Shown here: in pieces, positions 45,116 to 55,722 of the stretch
Position numbering within the stretch: position 1 is the stretch's first letter
How the letters are laid out: every line of letters starts with the position of its first letter
Source: Euclidia mi
Lineage: Eukaryota; Arthropoda; Insecta; Lepidoptera; Erebidae
Reading direction: 5' to 3'
Assembly (NCBI GenBank): GCA_944739405.2
Contig: OX123186.2
Coordinates: 15,431,552 to 15,495,551 of the forward strand
DNA: 64,000 nt
Translations under genes and position numbers: made by a program
Notes under the pieces: generated by a model
Seen by the model: the letters and a program-made list of their open reading frames with translations, nothing else
Databases searched by the model: none
Told to the model about the DNA's origin: nothing

Positions 45116-45266
45116 TCGGGGAGATGGGCCTCGTTAGCCTTGGTTGGCAACCTGTCTAGGAGAAGGAAAACTCCGAAATTAAACCAAACGTTCGGGGAGA
45201 TGGGCCTCGTTAGCCTTGGTTGGCAACCTGTCTAGGAGAAGGAAAACTCCGAAATTAAACCAACTT
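45115..45266 (+). repeat. Two tandem 76-bp units at the LINE 5' end
   Basis: TTCGGGGAGATGGGCCTCGT starts at 45115 and 45191, and the units are almost identical. It lies exactly at the 5' edge of the LINE, where repeated units can act as an internal promoter. Confidence 0.9.
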
Positions 45267-45459
45267 TCAGGGAGCATACCCGACACAAAACCCCGATCTT
45301 AGGTGTAAACCGACCCGTGTCGAGAGATTCGTGGCCAGAGGGTAAGCTGGTCGCAAACGGAGGGTGCCTGTGTTGGTGGTCACAGGGCACACGTGATATT
45401 CCGCCTTACCCCCGTAAAGGGCTCTATGGGGATGGACATTTAAAAATGTTGGAGGAAGA

Positions 45460-45924
45460 ATGAACGGCAAATTGGATGAAGTATGTCAGATGATGGATGA
45501 TAGAAAGATTCGATTTGTTCTTTGTGTGAATGAAACAAAACGAAAAGGGTGTGAAACCACCAAGCATGGCGCATATACGGCGTATTGGTCTGGGGTAGAT
45601 AGTACCACCAGAGCCTGTAAGTGGGTTGGTGTAATACTGTCTGCGCGAATGAATGAGTGTGTAAAAGAATTTGAATGTGTAAATGCTAGGCTGCTGTGGA
45701 TGAGAATGAAAGTAGGACTTACTCGTCTCTTTATTGTGGGGGTGTACGCCCCGGTTAATATGGTTACGCATGTGTCACAACATGAGCAAGACGAAAGGCA
45801 GGAATTTTGGGAGAGTTTAAGAGAGATTTTGAGGAACTGCAAGGATAATGAAAGATTGATCTTGTTAGGGGATTTCAATGGATGGGTGGGAGTAAAGCGA
45901 GATGGATTTGAAAGGTGCATTTGA
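45460..45924 (+). pseudogene. RTE-like LINE endonuclease, N-terminal part
   Basis: Apurinic-type endonuclease: catalytic Glu in NETKRKG (about residue 25), VGVILSA, YAPV and GDFNGWVG (about residue 140; Asp and Asn of the active site). The frame probably begins upstream of the ATG, since NVGGRMNGKLDEV precedes it. The endonuclease would nick the target DNA. The frame is lost at the end, where a one-base change near 45915 shifts reading to the next frame (GAFDDESVNENG). Confidence 0.88.
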
Positions 45925-47440
45925 TGATGAGAGTGTGAACGAAAATGGAAAAGAACTGCTTGAGATTTGTTTGGAGTGGAGCCTTTGTGTGACAAACACC
46001 ATGTTTGATCATAAAAGGATACATATGTATACGCGAGAGGCGAAAAATGTTAGAAGAAGTATGATTGATTTTGTGATAGTAGATGAACGATTGAGAAAGA
46101 ATGTGTTGGATACAAGAGCATATCGAGGGATCAGCATCCACACAGACCACTTCTTGGTGATGAGCCGGATAAATGGGCTCTTTAAAGGATGGCGACACCG
46201 AGAGCGTAATGAAAATAGGGTCTTGGAAAGAATTAAGGTAGAAAATCTACAAGAGAAAGATGTGAAAGATGAGTATAAACGAAGATTGATAGCAAAATTT
46301 GAGAGGTTCGATTGCATAAATGATATGGAAGAATTATGGCAGGCCTTTAAAGAAGAGGTAGTATGTGTAGCGTCTGAAGTATGTGGTGTGATCAAGAGAA
46401 GGAAAATACGAAAGGTTAAGAATACATGGTGGGACAAGGATGTACAATCAGCAGTGTCAGAAAAGAAGAAAGCTTGGTCAGATTGGTTGGCTGCCAGAGC
46501 AAATGAAAGAATGGGAAAAACAACGAGTGTAGACATAGATGAAGCAAGAAAGGAGTTTGTTAGGTCAAAAAGAATAGTGAAAGAAATGGTTAAAAGGAAA
46601 AAAGATGAAAAGAAAGATGAGTTTGATAGCAGATTATCTGACGATTTCCAGAGGAACATTAAGTTTTTCTGGAAATCCGTTCGTGCCGTTCGAGGAAGAA
46701 CTCAATCCTCAGAACATACATCCATCAGAGACGAGAATGGAAAGATAGTTAATGATGAATCGTGCATGCTGAAGAGATGGAAAGAGTATTTTGAAAGTTT
46801 ATTTGAAACATCGGCGATAGAGACACCGATAGCTGAAATGAATGGTAACGATAGCAATGATGAAAGCGTTATTGGCGTGCATGAGATCGTGAAGGCACTG
46901 GGAAGTATGAAAGTAGGTAAGGCTGCAGGATATGATAGGATTACAGTCGAAATGCTGAAGGCTGGACAGGCCATCATAGTTGGTCAGTTGCAGCGGTTAT
47001 ATAACTTGTGCTGGAGCACCGGCCGAGTACCTAATGACTGGGCCACAGCTGTAGTTGTGCCTCTTTATAAAGGAAAAGGCTCGCAACAAGACTGCAAAAA
47101 CTATAGAGGCATTAGCCTTCTCAGCATTGTTGGCAAATTGTATGCAAAGGTACATATTGAAAGAGTTATGGAAGTAACCGACAAGAAAATATGGGATGTA
47201 CAAACGGGATTCCGAAAGGGTATGGGATGCACGGATCAGGTTTTTTCCTTGCGAAGCATAGCTGAAAAGTTTTTGGCCAAAGGTCAAAAGGTGGAAAAGG
47301 CTTACGATAAAGTGGTGAGGAATGAAATGTGGTCCGTGCTGTCAATGAATGGGGTGGACAGCAGCCTCATTCGAGCTCTGAAATCCCTTTATGAGGATTC
47401 TAGAGCTTGTGTGAGGATAAACGGGCATACACTGACTGGT
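45920..47440 (+). pseudogene. RTE-like LINE endonuclease end and RT fingers/palm
   Basis: Completes the endonuclease with RSMIDFVIVDERLR and SIHTDHFLV (final catalytic Asp-His). After a basic linker of about 200 residues comes RT: GKAAGYDRITVEMLKAG, CKNYRGISLLSIVGKLYAKV, QTGFRKGMGCTDQVFSLR. The next motif should carry the first catalytic Asp (an F-DLEKAYD type), but here KGQKV runs straight into EKAYDKV, so about seven residues including that Asp are gone. RT would copy element RNA at the nicked target; this copy cannot. Confidence 0.9.
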
Positions 47441-48411
47441 TTACCATCGAGAAAGGTGTTAGACAGGGATGTGTAGCGTCGCCGTGGCTGTTTAACCTCT
47501 TCATGGACAGTTGTTTGCAAGATTTAAAACATAGTGACTGCGGATTAAGGATGAATGGGTTACTCGTCAAATGCCTCCTTTATGCTGATGATCAGGTAAT
47601 ACTTGCATCTTTAGCGGAGGAGTTGCAGGAGATGGTAGCAATCATGCATGGTGCGTTAGAGAGGAAAGGAATGAAAGTGAATGTAAGAAAAACGAAAGTT
47701 ATGGTTTTTGAAAAGGAGGAATGCGTTACGGCTTGTAATGTTTTGATCGATGCACAGCGAGTGGAACAAGTGAATGAGTTTGTTTACTCAGGTACGTTGT
47801 TTACAAGAGATGGTAAGAATGAACAAGATATTGAAAGGAGAGTTAATGCAGGTAATAGTGTGAATGGAGCTCTGAAAGCGTTTATGAACAGTCAAAACGT
47901 GTCCAAAAAGGCACGTTTGGCTGTACATAAAGGTGTGTAAGTGCCTACCCTTATGTATGGTAGTGAAAATTGGGTGTGGCAGAGGAGATTTGAAAGTAAA
48001 ATAAATGCTGTAGGAATGAGAGCACTGAGAAGTATGTGTGGTGTGTCTTTGACCGACAGAGTAAAGAATTGTGTGATACGAGAGTGGTGTGGGGTAAAAG
48101 AAGATGTAGTGACAAGCATTCAGAAAGGCATGTTAAGATGGTTTGGGCACATGGAGAGGATGGATGACGATAGACTGACAAAGAAGATATATAAGGCAAG
48201 TGTGAATGGAACAGGACACAGGGGAAGACCTAGGCGGACGTTCTCTGACCAGATTGGAGACATCCTGAAAAAAGGACAAGTCAGAAGTACCCTTAACAGA
48301 AGAGCATGCATGAGAAACTTGATGGGAGTGAGTGAAGCAAGTGAGGTATGTCAGGATCGTTGCAAATGGCGTTCCATAGTCTCTGCCTACCCCTCTGGGA
48401 AACAGGCGTGA
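47407..48411 (+). pseudogene. RTE-like LINE RT palm/thumb and C-terminus
   Basis: Continues with VRQGCVASPWLFNLFMD and LLYADDQVILA (the catalytic YADD). An in-frame TAA at 47938-47940 interrupts it after LAVHKGV; the frame resumes with [23 protein letters not shown] and [13 protein letters not shown], typical of the LINE C-terminal region, and ends with [12 protein letters not shown] and TGA at 48409-48411. The protein coding region runs to within about 20 bp of the ATGT tail. Confidence 0.9.
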
Positions 48412-48439
48412 GTCTATGTATGTATGTATGTATATTATT

Positions 48440-48668
48440 GGACCAATACAATAAGATTACACTAATTAGTCGGCTCTGTTGATCTCTTTATGCCATATTA
48501 CATCCAATTAATTAATATTTGACCAAACTGTTATTTCTACCGAGTGATTTCTTGCCTTTCTTTGATAATATCATTATAATATGCTATGAAAAGTCACACG
48601 AGGTCAACTGTTTCCAAACTATAATAATAATAATATAGGTAATAATATTCTACCACATACACGCATCA
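48440..48668. other. Unassigned flank, with Penelope TSD
   Basis: CACATACACGCATCA at 48654-48668 is the left TSD of the Penelope-like dimer and the split end of SINE-C. Confidence 0.5.
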
Positions 48669-48791
48669 TAGAAAATAAATTAGCGGGTCTTAATCGCGTA
48701 CAATTAATTCATTTAAGGTATAAATACCTATTTGTTTCCGACGTTTCGCTCGTCTTGCACCGAGCGTGGTCGCGGAGAGACTGATGAGAGC

Positions 48792-49559
48792 TCAGCGCCG
48801 TCTTGTGGAAGTGCGGGTTTCGGCACCTACCCTCACTTGGTCTTTATTTAAGTTAGCACTGTCGGTACTCCGACACACTACACTAATGACGTCTACACAC
48901 TGTTGAGATTTATCACTGCGGCGGTGTTTACATTTGCTGATGACTGGATTCCAAGTAGCCGATAATCTATATCCATCCTCCCGGTTGAAATTGTTATATT
49001 TCTTGATTTCTACCGCTTCTCGTACTATCCTGGAGTAATAGTGACGATCGGTGGATAAGACTTGTGGTTGATGCAGTTCTATCCAGTGGTGTGGTCCAGA
49101 CTCCAAAAAATGCTCAGCTATAGCCGACTTATTAATATGTCGGTTTTTTACAGCTGCGATATTGTTCCTTTACTCTTTCAGCGATTGTACGCTTAGTCTG
49201 GCCGATATATGAACTACCGCAGCTGCAATCGACTTTGTAGACGCTGTGTTTGGAGAGGAATGACATCCTTTGGGGTACGCAGATTATGTGCTATCTTAGA
49301 GAACGGACTGTATACAGTCTTGATGGAGTATTTCTTGAGTACTTTCCAACCTTGTCCGTTACTCCCTTTAGATACGGCATGTAAGCCGGCACTCTGCTCA
49401 CTTCAGGTCTACGATCTTTCCTCTTCAGACGGAGTATCTTCTTCTTGTATCCGTTGCGCCTAAGTACCTCCTGAACACGTGACAGTTCACTATTTAACTG
49501 TTCAGGGTCACACAGATCATACGCTCTGTTCACTAACGATGACACAACGGAATCCAAAT
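48792..49559 (-). pseudogene. Penelope-like linker and GIY-YIG endonuclease, minus copy
   Basis: After [20 protein letters not shown] and [20 protein letters not shown] the frame passes through a break (about 49320) to the endonuclease. GIY-YIG core SSYIGQT lies near 49205; the minus strand then has a second break near 49150. The final part (SGPHHWIELHQPQVLSTD, RHYYSRIVREAVEI) reads to a stop at 48792. The endonuclease would nick target DNA. Confidence 0.85.
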
Positions 49560-50396
49560 GCTGCGGATGGTGGTGCGAGTTCGCGTTAAGATACCTGTCT
49601 GTGTGTGTCGGTTTCTTATATACTGTGTGTCCAAGATCCGTCTACCTCCATGTCGTATGAGAATCGGATGTTCGGATGTATGGAGTTCAATTTGTCTGCG
49701 AATTCTTCCACGTCTTGCTGGTTCCCCTTTATTATGCAAAAGATATCATCGACATACCTCTTCCATAGCTTCACATTTGATGCCTGCATGTCTATGGATT
49801 CCTCGAAGTGCTCCATCCAGATGTTGGCCATTACCGGTGCTATAGGACTAGCCATAGCCACTCCATCGATCTGGAGGTAGTGTTGTCCACGATATAAGAG
49901 GTAGTTTTCATCCAAGCAATTCTTAAGCAGAACAGTGTATTCGTCAGACAGACCGTTTTCCATTAATTTCCTCTGTATGACGTCAAGGCAATCTTGAACA
50001 GGAACATTGGTGAATAGTGACTCCACATCAAAACTCACCATCACCTCGTCTGGATCCTTTTTCGTGCTCTTGATAATTTCTATAAAGTGACGAGAGTCCT
50101 TCACGAAAGAGTGCGTCTTGCCTACTAACGGTTGTAGTACCTTGCTTATGTGTTTCGCCAAACCATATGTGGGTGAATTGATTTGACTCACTATAGGTCG
50201 CAAACGTACGTTGGTCTTGTGTACTTTGGGTAAGCCGTGCATCTTAAGCGGCTGCACAATTTGAGGTTTATGTAACCGTTCAAACACCTCTTCCGCAAAT
50301 AAGTTTTTATGGTCCCTAATTAAGGCACGAATGCGTTTTGTCACTCTGGTGGTCGGGTTATATGACACTGCCTTGTATACTAATGTGTCACTTAAC
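49560..50396 (-). pseudogene. Penelope-like reverse transcriptase, minus copy
   Basis: Contains MHGLPKVHKTNVRLRPIVS, SPTYGLAKHISKVLQPL, VSFDVESLFTNVPVQDCL (catalytic Asp), VAMASPIAPVMANIWMEHFE and KRYVDDIF (catalytic YVDD), then LNSIHPNIRF. This order and the LFTNVP phrase identify Penelope RT rather than LINE RT. The 5' part of the gene is missing at the junction. After [10 protein letters not shown] a frameshift (near 49620) separates it from the [12 protein letters not shown] region, and the stretch between is shortened compared with the plus copy. Confidence 0.9.
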
Positions 50397-50397
50397 A

Positions 50398-50706
50398 ATT
50401 CGCAGACAAATTGAACTCCATACATCCGACCATCCGATTCACATACGAAATGGAGGTAGACGGATCGTTACCCTTTCTTGACGTTAAAGTGACAGTGGGA
50501 GATAATGGTACCCTTGGACACACGGTATATAGGAAACCGACACACACAGACAGGTATCTTAACGCGAACTCGCACCACCATCCGCGGCATTTGGATTCCG
50601 CTGTGTCATCGTTAGTGAACAGAGCGTATGATCTGTGTAACCCTGAACAGTTAAATAGTGAACTCTCACATGTTCAGGAGGTACTTAGGCGCAACGGATA
50701 CAATGA
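50398..50706 (+). pseudogene. Penelope-like RT C-terminal part, plus copy
   Basis: Starts at the dimer junction in [18 protein letters not shown], then [31 protein letters not shown] and [17 protein letters not shown], ending at VLRRNGY where the LINE is inserted. The matching stretch of the minus copy is shorter. Confidence 0.9.
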
Positions 50707-52376
50707 ATGAATGAAAAATTTATTTGGTCACAAAAGCACAAGGGACACAAGGTAGATAGATACATATTTAGATTCTGACACTAACATGCAATATGCATAC
50801 AGAAATAAGAACAATAATTAAACAGAAGTAAACATAACAAATAAAGGATATATTAAAAGTGCAGAAATACAATACAATAAAAGAATAAAAAGATGATGTA
50901 TGTGTCCCAGCGCTGACCAAATAGGTAGCCAGATCAGCATTTTGTCAAGTAATGCTAGTGCATACCAGACACTGATATTATTCCGGCCCCTTCCATGCGT
51001 CACGGATGCGCAAACCATTGCCGCGCCACAAAGTGCAATTCCATGTGTACCTACATATGTGTATGTTTTCTTGTTTGTACAGTGTGTTGCGTTGTGACTT
51101 ATATATAAATAAAAAAACCTATACCAAATTCATAAAGTTATAAAATAAATATTGCTGTCTGTAAGTAAAGTGTAAAGATTCGGTCACAGTGCTAGACCAC
51201 GAATGATGCTGTCGCAAATTATAATAAAATTAGAATTCCAATTGAAGGTGAATATTCATCAATATTATTTTATTGTACATAACTTATAATTTACTGGATT
51301 GGATATATTATACATAACTTATAATATATTTTCTATGACTAGTGTATTGAATAAAGATTGTATATTTTTATAAAGGCATTGACTATAACAGAAATTAAAA
51401 AATAAATAAAACTTATAAATAAACAAATTAAATTGAATATAATTATATAATATATTGTGCAGGTATTTACATAAGTATAAAATTGTCTGTAGGCATTCAA
51501 ACAAAAGACATGTCCATATTTACGATACCCAGCTCGCATTGAGCATCTAATAGATGTTTTTTAAGTCGCTTTTTAAATGTTAAAGAACTGTTTATTTGCC
51601 TCAGAGGTGGAGGCAAATTGTTCCATATCTTGGAAGCTGCGTATCGAAAGCTACCCCCAAAAGCAGCGGTGTTATGACTGTGTATATACAGTTGTCGTGC
51701 GCACCTTCTACTCGAACATTGTCTTTGATTAGTGACCCAATTAAGTTTGGTATATAGGTATGACGGCTCTTTGTACTTAATGACACCAAAAGTTGGCATG
51801 CCAAGTGAAGTTTCCTGCGGGATTTCATTTTTAATATTAAATGTTGGTTCAAGAATGGTGTTACATGACTTTTGAATGGAATAGAAAAACAAAAACGGGC
51901 GCAAGCATTCTGAACACGTTGAATAAGACGGTGAGTTCTGGCTAAAAGTCTCGGACCATAAACTGTGTCCACGTAATTGAGTCTCGAGAGTACCAGGGAT
52001 TCTACCAGTTGCACTCGGAGTTCCTCAGACAAGTGTGGCCTAATTTTGTACAAGACCTTCAGTCTGTAAAAACAATTTCGAACAGAATCCGCGATATCGC
52101 GATAGCGCTTCGAATCTGAGCTCACTGTCCATGCGTAGCCCAAGATTGCGGGCTTGGTTAACCCTGACAATTGGCTGCGCCATCAAGTATACCGGAAGCG
52201 TGGATGGTAACGCATTGAGCTTATATTTCGTTCCAAAGACCATATACTTGGTTTTGGCAGGGTTAAGCATGAGACAGTGATTCGCACTCCATTCGGCTAT
52301 ATTTTTTAGGTCCTTGTTTAGAGCAGCGATACTCGCATCATACTCATGAGGCTTGAATGACACATAAACCTGTATG
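50707..52376 (-). mobile_element. CR1/Jockey-type LINE, 5'-truncated, in the Penelope copy
   Basis: Minus-strand insertion splitting the plus Penelope copy: the intact order is known from the minus copy (CGGATACAAGAAGAAGATAC). ACAA is duplicated at both edges. The 3' end at the left has a CATT-type tail (ATGAATGAATG on the plus strand), preceded by about 0.8 kb of 3' untranslated AT-rich sequence (50720-51496). Confidence 0.88.
51497..52363 (-). pseudogene. LINE RT thumb and C-terminal region
   Basis: LMLNPAKTKYMVFG, then VRVNQARNLGLRMDSELRF (thumb side of the RT), LVESLVLSRLNYVDTVYG and, near the end, FRYAASKIWNNLPPPLRQI, a phrase common at the C-terminus of CR1/L2/Jockey-type LINEs. YADD and all upstream parts are absent. 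Two frame changes, near 52080-52100 and 51850, divide it. The last frame stops at 51497. Confidence 0.85.
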
Positions 52377-53037
52377 TCACAAGAAGAAGATACTCCGTCT
52401 GAAGAGGAAAGATCGTAGACCTGAAGTGGGCAGAGTGCCGGCTTACATACCGTATCTAAAGGGAGTAACGGACCAGGTTGGAACAGTACTCAAGAAATAC
52501 TCCATCAAGACTGTATACAGTCCGTTCTCTAAGATAGCACATAATCTGCGTACCCCAAAGGATGTCATTCCTCTCCAAACACAGCGTCTACAAAGTCGAT
52601 TGCAGCTGCGGTAGTTCATATATCGGGCAGACTGAGCGTACAATCGCTGAAAGAGTAAAGGAACATATCGCAGCTGTGAAAAACCGACATATTAATAAGT
52701 CGGCTATAGCTGAGCATTTGTTGGAGTCTGGACCACACCACTGGATAGAACTGCATCAACCACAAGTCTTATCCACCGATCGTCACTATTACTCCAGGAT
52801 AGTACGTGAAGCGGTAGAAATCAAGAAATATAACAATTTCAACCGGGAGGATGGATATAGATTATCGGCTACTTGGAATCCAGTCATCAGCAAATGTAAA
52901 CACCGCCGCAGTGATAAATCTCAACAGTGTGTAGACGTCATTAGTGTAGTGTGTCAGAGTACCGACAGTGCGCACTTAAATAAAGACCAAGTGAGGGTAG
53001 GTGCCGAAACCCGCACTTCCACAAGACGGCGCTGAGC
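52377..53037 (+). pseudogene. Penelope-like linker and GIY-YIG endonuclease, plus copy
   Basis: Resumes after the LINE with [19 protein letters not shown] and [19 protein letters not shown]. The GIY-YIG endonuclease begins with SVYKVDCSCGSSYIGQT, continuing RTIAERVKEHIAAVKNRHIN, HHWIELHQPQVLSTDRHYYS and EVDG-free C-terminus to TGA at 53033-53035. This domain is uninterrupted from about 52562. VYKVDC replaces the usual GIY/GVY segment. One frame change occurs near 52560-52590. Confidence 0.9.
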
Positions 53038-53209
53038 TCTCATCAGTCTCCCCGCGACCACGCTTGGTGCAAGACGAGCGAAACGTCGGAAACAAATAGG
53101 TATTTATACCTTAAATAAATTAATTATACGCGATTAAGACCCGCTAATTTATTTTGTGTGATGTATACAAATCGCGAAAGTTCAAAATCAATTACACATA
53201 CACGCATCA

Positions 53210-53455
53210 CCATCTAGTCCCAAACTAAGAAGAGCTTGTAATATGGGTACTAGATAATGGATAAACATACATATATACTTTTTTTGTAAATACATATATA
53301 TTATGGGTACATACATATACTGGGTGTTCATTGTGTCCGTTAGTTGTATGTTTATAAAGTCCCCCGCGACACAGGATTTAGTCCTAATGCGGGAGTTTTC
53401 TTTAAAAAAAAAAATATATATATATAGAAACACCCAGACCAAGACAAACTAGGCA
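53210..53455 (-). mobile_element. SINE-C, minus copy, split by the Penelope dimer
   Basis: CACCATCTAGTCCCAAACTA, GGGTACTAGATAATGGATAA and GAAACACCCAGACCAAGAC are complements of the SINE-C landmarks at 18411-18650. Its tail continues on the other side of the Penelope element. The region 53320-53400 does not match SINE-C and may be a further small insertion. Confidence 0.75.
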
Positions 53456-53529
53456 GAGTTTGTACTATCGTAACCATTTAATTGATAAGCACAGTTATAT
53501 GACTGTAATAAGCAGAGCCTATTACAAGA

Positions 53530-53660
53530 AACTAAAATGTAGCATGTATTTACCCTGGAAACCGTAGGGATGCACTAAGAAGGGATCTCCAGAAACCACG
53601 AGATCGGGAGGAAACTGTTAAATTTATAAAAATGCGCGAGCATAGCTGCGGGCATACCTA
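53530..53660 (-). repeat. Dispersed repeat-E, minus copy
   Basis: GGAAACCGTAGGGATGCACT, AAGAAGGGATCTCCAGAAAC and GAGCATAGCTGCGGGCAT mirror 18662-18790. Confidence 0.65.
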
Positions 53661-54017
53661 CTCTAGTACTTCAAAAGATAATTTACACTCCGACGCAGTA
53701 ACAACGACCGTCCTAATTATACAAATGCTTTCTTCTTTCATCGAAGCCACGACCTCCGGCTTAGCTGTCAGGGTAACCTTTAAACCAACAGATCAATAAA
53801 ATACTATTCTACAGTTTTACCTCACGTGTAAATTTCAGAAAATGAGCGTATAGGAGACACAAAAGCCTTCCCGTCCTAATGCCCGTCAAGAACTTATAGC
53901 AATCTGAAAGCAATTGCTAGCTTTCAGATTGCTGAGTTCTTAGCCATATAATTATATATATATTGTTAATGACGTATAGTATAGTAGAATTCGCCCGTGG
54001 CTGCTTCGCGGGCAATA
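53661..54017. other. Unassigned, with a 13-bp hairpin at 53899-53932
   Basis: No gene. GCAATCTGAAAGC (53899-53911) and its exact complement (53920-53932) pair around AATTGCTA. Confidence 0.5.
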
Positions 54018-54021
54018 TATA

Positions 54022-54465
54022 TGTCGGAGCAAGGTGTCAGTTGGACAGATAAAATACGTTTACGGAAGTTGATTTGGTTAATTGTTAGTGAGGAAACGCT
54101 AGGTTTAGTACCTGGGTGAAATCCTAGATGGCGTGACTAACACGTAATAGAGTTAGTATTATTTTAAATTGGCAACACAGACGGTTGACAGCAAGCGAAC
54201 GGTTATGACGTAAAGTGTGAGGACAGACCGTTGAGGCACTTTGGAACGAAGCGCCGAAGTGAACAGTAGTCACGCCATTCTAGGGGATCACTGCGTTTTC
54301 TATCCATCTACATCGGGTTAATTAATGGTGTATTCGTTTGACTTTTGCTTGAAATCAATAAAGGGGCTTATCAACTACCGTGTCGAGTTATTTTTTCCAC
54401 GTCTGCGGCCACACAAAATGGAAGACGACCACGATTCTGGAGAAAGGCATGAGGCCCCGCCGTCA
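54022..54465 (+). repeat. e2 5' LTR
   Basis: 444 bp, TGTCGGAGCAAGGTG to GAGGCCCCGCCGTCA. Confidence 0.85.
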
Positions 54466-54812
54466 TCAGAATTGGGATAGGACCACAATGAGCCGCGTGT
54501 CCAAAATGAAGACGCTAGTGACGAAAAATTGCTGGGCCTGTTGGAACTACAGAACCGCAATTTTCTGACGCTGATTCAAGACATGAAAATACCTACTACA
54601 TCGTCACATGACCTTTGTTTACCGGACTGCGATACTGAGCAACAAGATGTGGATGCACGTGTTTGGGTGACGATTGCAGACATGTGATTGAACGATCAAG
54701 ACTCGCATTGCGCCCCGCTTATGGTCGAACTAAGCCGGGCCTTGGAGGGAGGAGCTTCGACCAGGCTGTCTACCGTGTCGTCTCCTGGGATGACATTGTG
54801 AAAGAGAAATGA
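54418..54812 (+). pseudogene. Gag relic starting inside the e2 LTR
   Basis: ATG at 54418 lies 48 bp before the LTR end. The frame reads MEDDHDSGERHEAPPSSELG, a TAG, then on through LLGLLELQNRNFLTLIQDMK and DARVWVTIADM to a TGA at 54685-54687, then LSRALEGGASTRLSTV to a further TGA. It resembles the first part of insect Ty3/Gypsy gag, read through the LTR edge and the presumed primer-binding segment. The TGA after ADM is shared with e1. Confidence 0.65.
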
Positions 54813-54949
54813 AGGCGCCTGCTAACGCCGCTATGTTGGTACATCACCTGAGCCTTCAACTGCAACCATGGTGAGCGTATTTTGTCTGATTGTTTATTGG
54901 TACTGCTTTTATTTAGTGACGGCAGTTGTAAAACATTCTTGGTTAGCAG
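54813..54949 (+). other. e2 non-coding interior, left of the LINE
   Basis: Matches e1 at about 10930-11045 (CTGCTAACGCCGCTATGTTG; GTAAAACATTCTTGG). Confidence 0.7.
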
Positions 54950-54969
54950 AATACTAATAATAATAAAAT

Positions 54970-55363
54970 CATCATCCTCTTAGCGTAATCCCAGTTTTAA
55001 TTTGGGGTCCGCTTTCTAGTCTAACCGGATTTGGCTGAATATTAGCTTTTCCACAGAGCGACTGCCTGTCTGACCTCCGCAACCCGAAGGGATCACTATC
55101 CCTTCGGGTTGCACGGTTTTGTATATTCCATGGTTTAGACTAGTGTCAGTTTATTTAGAAGGTACTGACGCCCTGTAACGACTGTCAAGGTCTTCATGAC
55201 AACCGGGACCGACGGCTTAACGTGCTCTCCGAGGCACGAGACAAGCGATAATAGTTAACAATTCAATACGCACATAACTCCGAAAAGTCATTGGTGCGCG
55301 CCGTGGATTTGAACCCGATACCCTCTGCATGGCAGTCTGTTGGTATATCCACTCGGCTATCGC
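54970..55363 (-). mobile_element. SINE-B nested in the LINE tail
   Basis: Flanked by TAATAATAATAAAAT (54955-54969) and the same with one more AAT (55364-55381). Head at the right has GTGGATTTGAACCCGATACC, tail at the left CATCATCCTC. Inside lies a strong inverted repeat CAACCCGAAGGGAT/ATCCCTTCGGGTTG near 55080-55112. Confidence 0.85.
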
Positions 55364-55381
55364 TAATAATAATAATAAAAT

Positions 55382-55722
55382 TTATTAATTCTCCTACATC
55401 ACAAAAATATACATACACAGTTCTTAAAAAGTAATTTAGGTAAAATAATGAGGTGCCTGTACTAGGGTAAACCTGTGCCACAGGCGTTAAAGGCACTTAC
55501 AGTAAGTGATTTTGATCTGAGTTATGAAGTCATCACAATATTTATCATAAACATATTAAACCCCAAGGTAGACTGTTAGAGAATGCCTCAGGCATTAAGT
55601 CCGCCGATACATGTAAATTATGTTTATGAAGTCCAATAAATAAATAAATAAATAAACGTAATGTTTCTTAAATAAAAATATACCTACTTAGAATTATTTT
55701 AATACTAATATGAAACCTATAA
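55382..55722 (-). other. LINE 3' untranslated region
   Basis: AT-rich sequence between the LINE stop at 55723 and the SINE. It includes an AAATAAATAAATAAATAA run at about 55637. Confidence 0.6.

Larger units (their letters stand above)
45116..48431 (+). mobile_element. RTE-like LINE, nearly full length, inactive
   Basis: About 3.3 kb: duplicated 5' unit, endonuclease, reverse transcriptase, C-terminal region, very short 3' end CCTCTGGGAAACAGGCGTGA and ATGTATGT tail. Flanked by ATATTATT on both sides. A single EN-RT protein, short 3' end and tetranucleotide tail fit the RTE group. It is broken by two frameshifts (near 45915 and 47437), one nonsense codon (47938-47940) and a deletion in the RT palm. 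The 3' end is the same as in SINE-A and in the fragments at 20866 and 26144. Confidence 0.88.
48669..53194. mobile_element. Penelope-like element, head-to-head inverted dimer
   Basis: Two partial copies face away from a junction at about 50397: minus copy 48669-50397, plus copy 50398-53194. Both end with the same 3' region (GACGAGCGAAACGTCGGAAA, ACGCGATTAAGACCCGCTAA). The pair is flanked by one 15-bp duplication CACATACACGCATCA (48654-48668 and 53195-53209), so it entered as a unit, into a SINE-C tail. The protein has Penelope RT and a GIY-YIG endonuclease. The plus copy is split by a LINE at 50707-52376. Neither copy is intact. Confidence 0.9.

Noticed and set aside
45486..45995. 169-codon antisense frame over the LINE endonuclease
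   Set aside because: Opposite strand carries clear endonuclease motifs; this is a shadow.
46009..46659. 216-codon frame antisense to the RTE-like LINE
   Set aside because: Shadow of the LINE gene; Ser/Leu-rich as expected from the complement of a Lys/Glu-rich coding strand.
48740..48800. Hammerhead ribozyme in the Penelope 3' region
   Set aside because: CTGATGA and GAAAC both occur, but on opposite strands, so the catalytic core cannot form.
54372..54568. Two opposing frames at the e2 5' LTR edge
   Set aside because: Out of register with the gag relic, which explains the coding character here.
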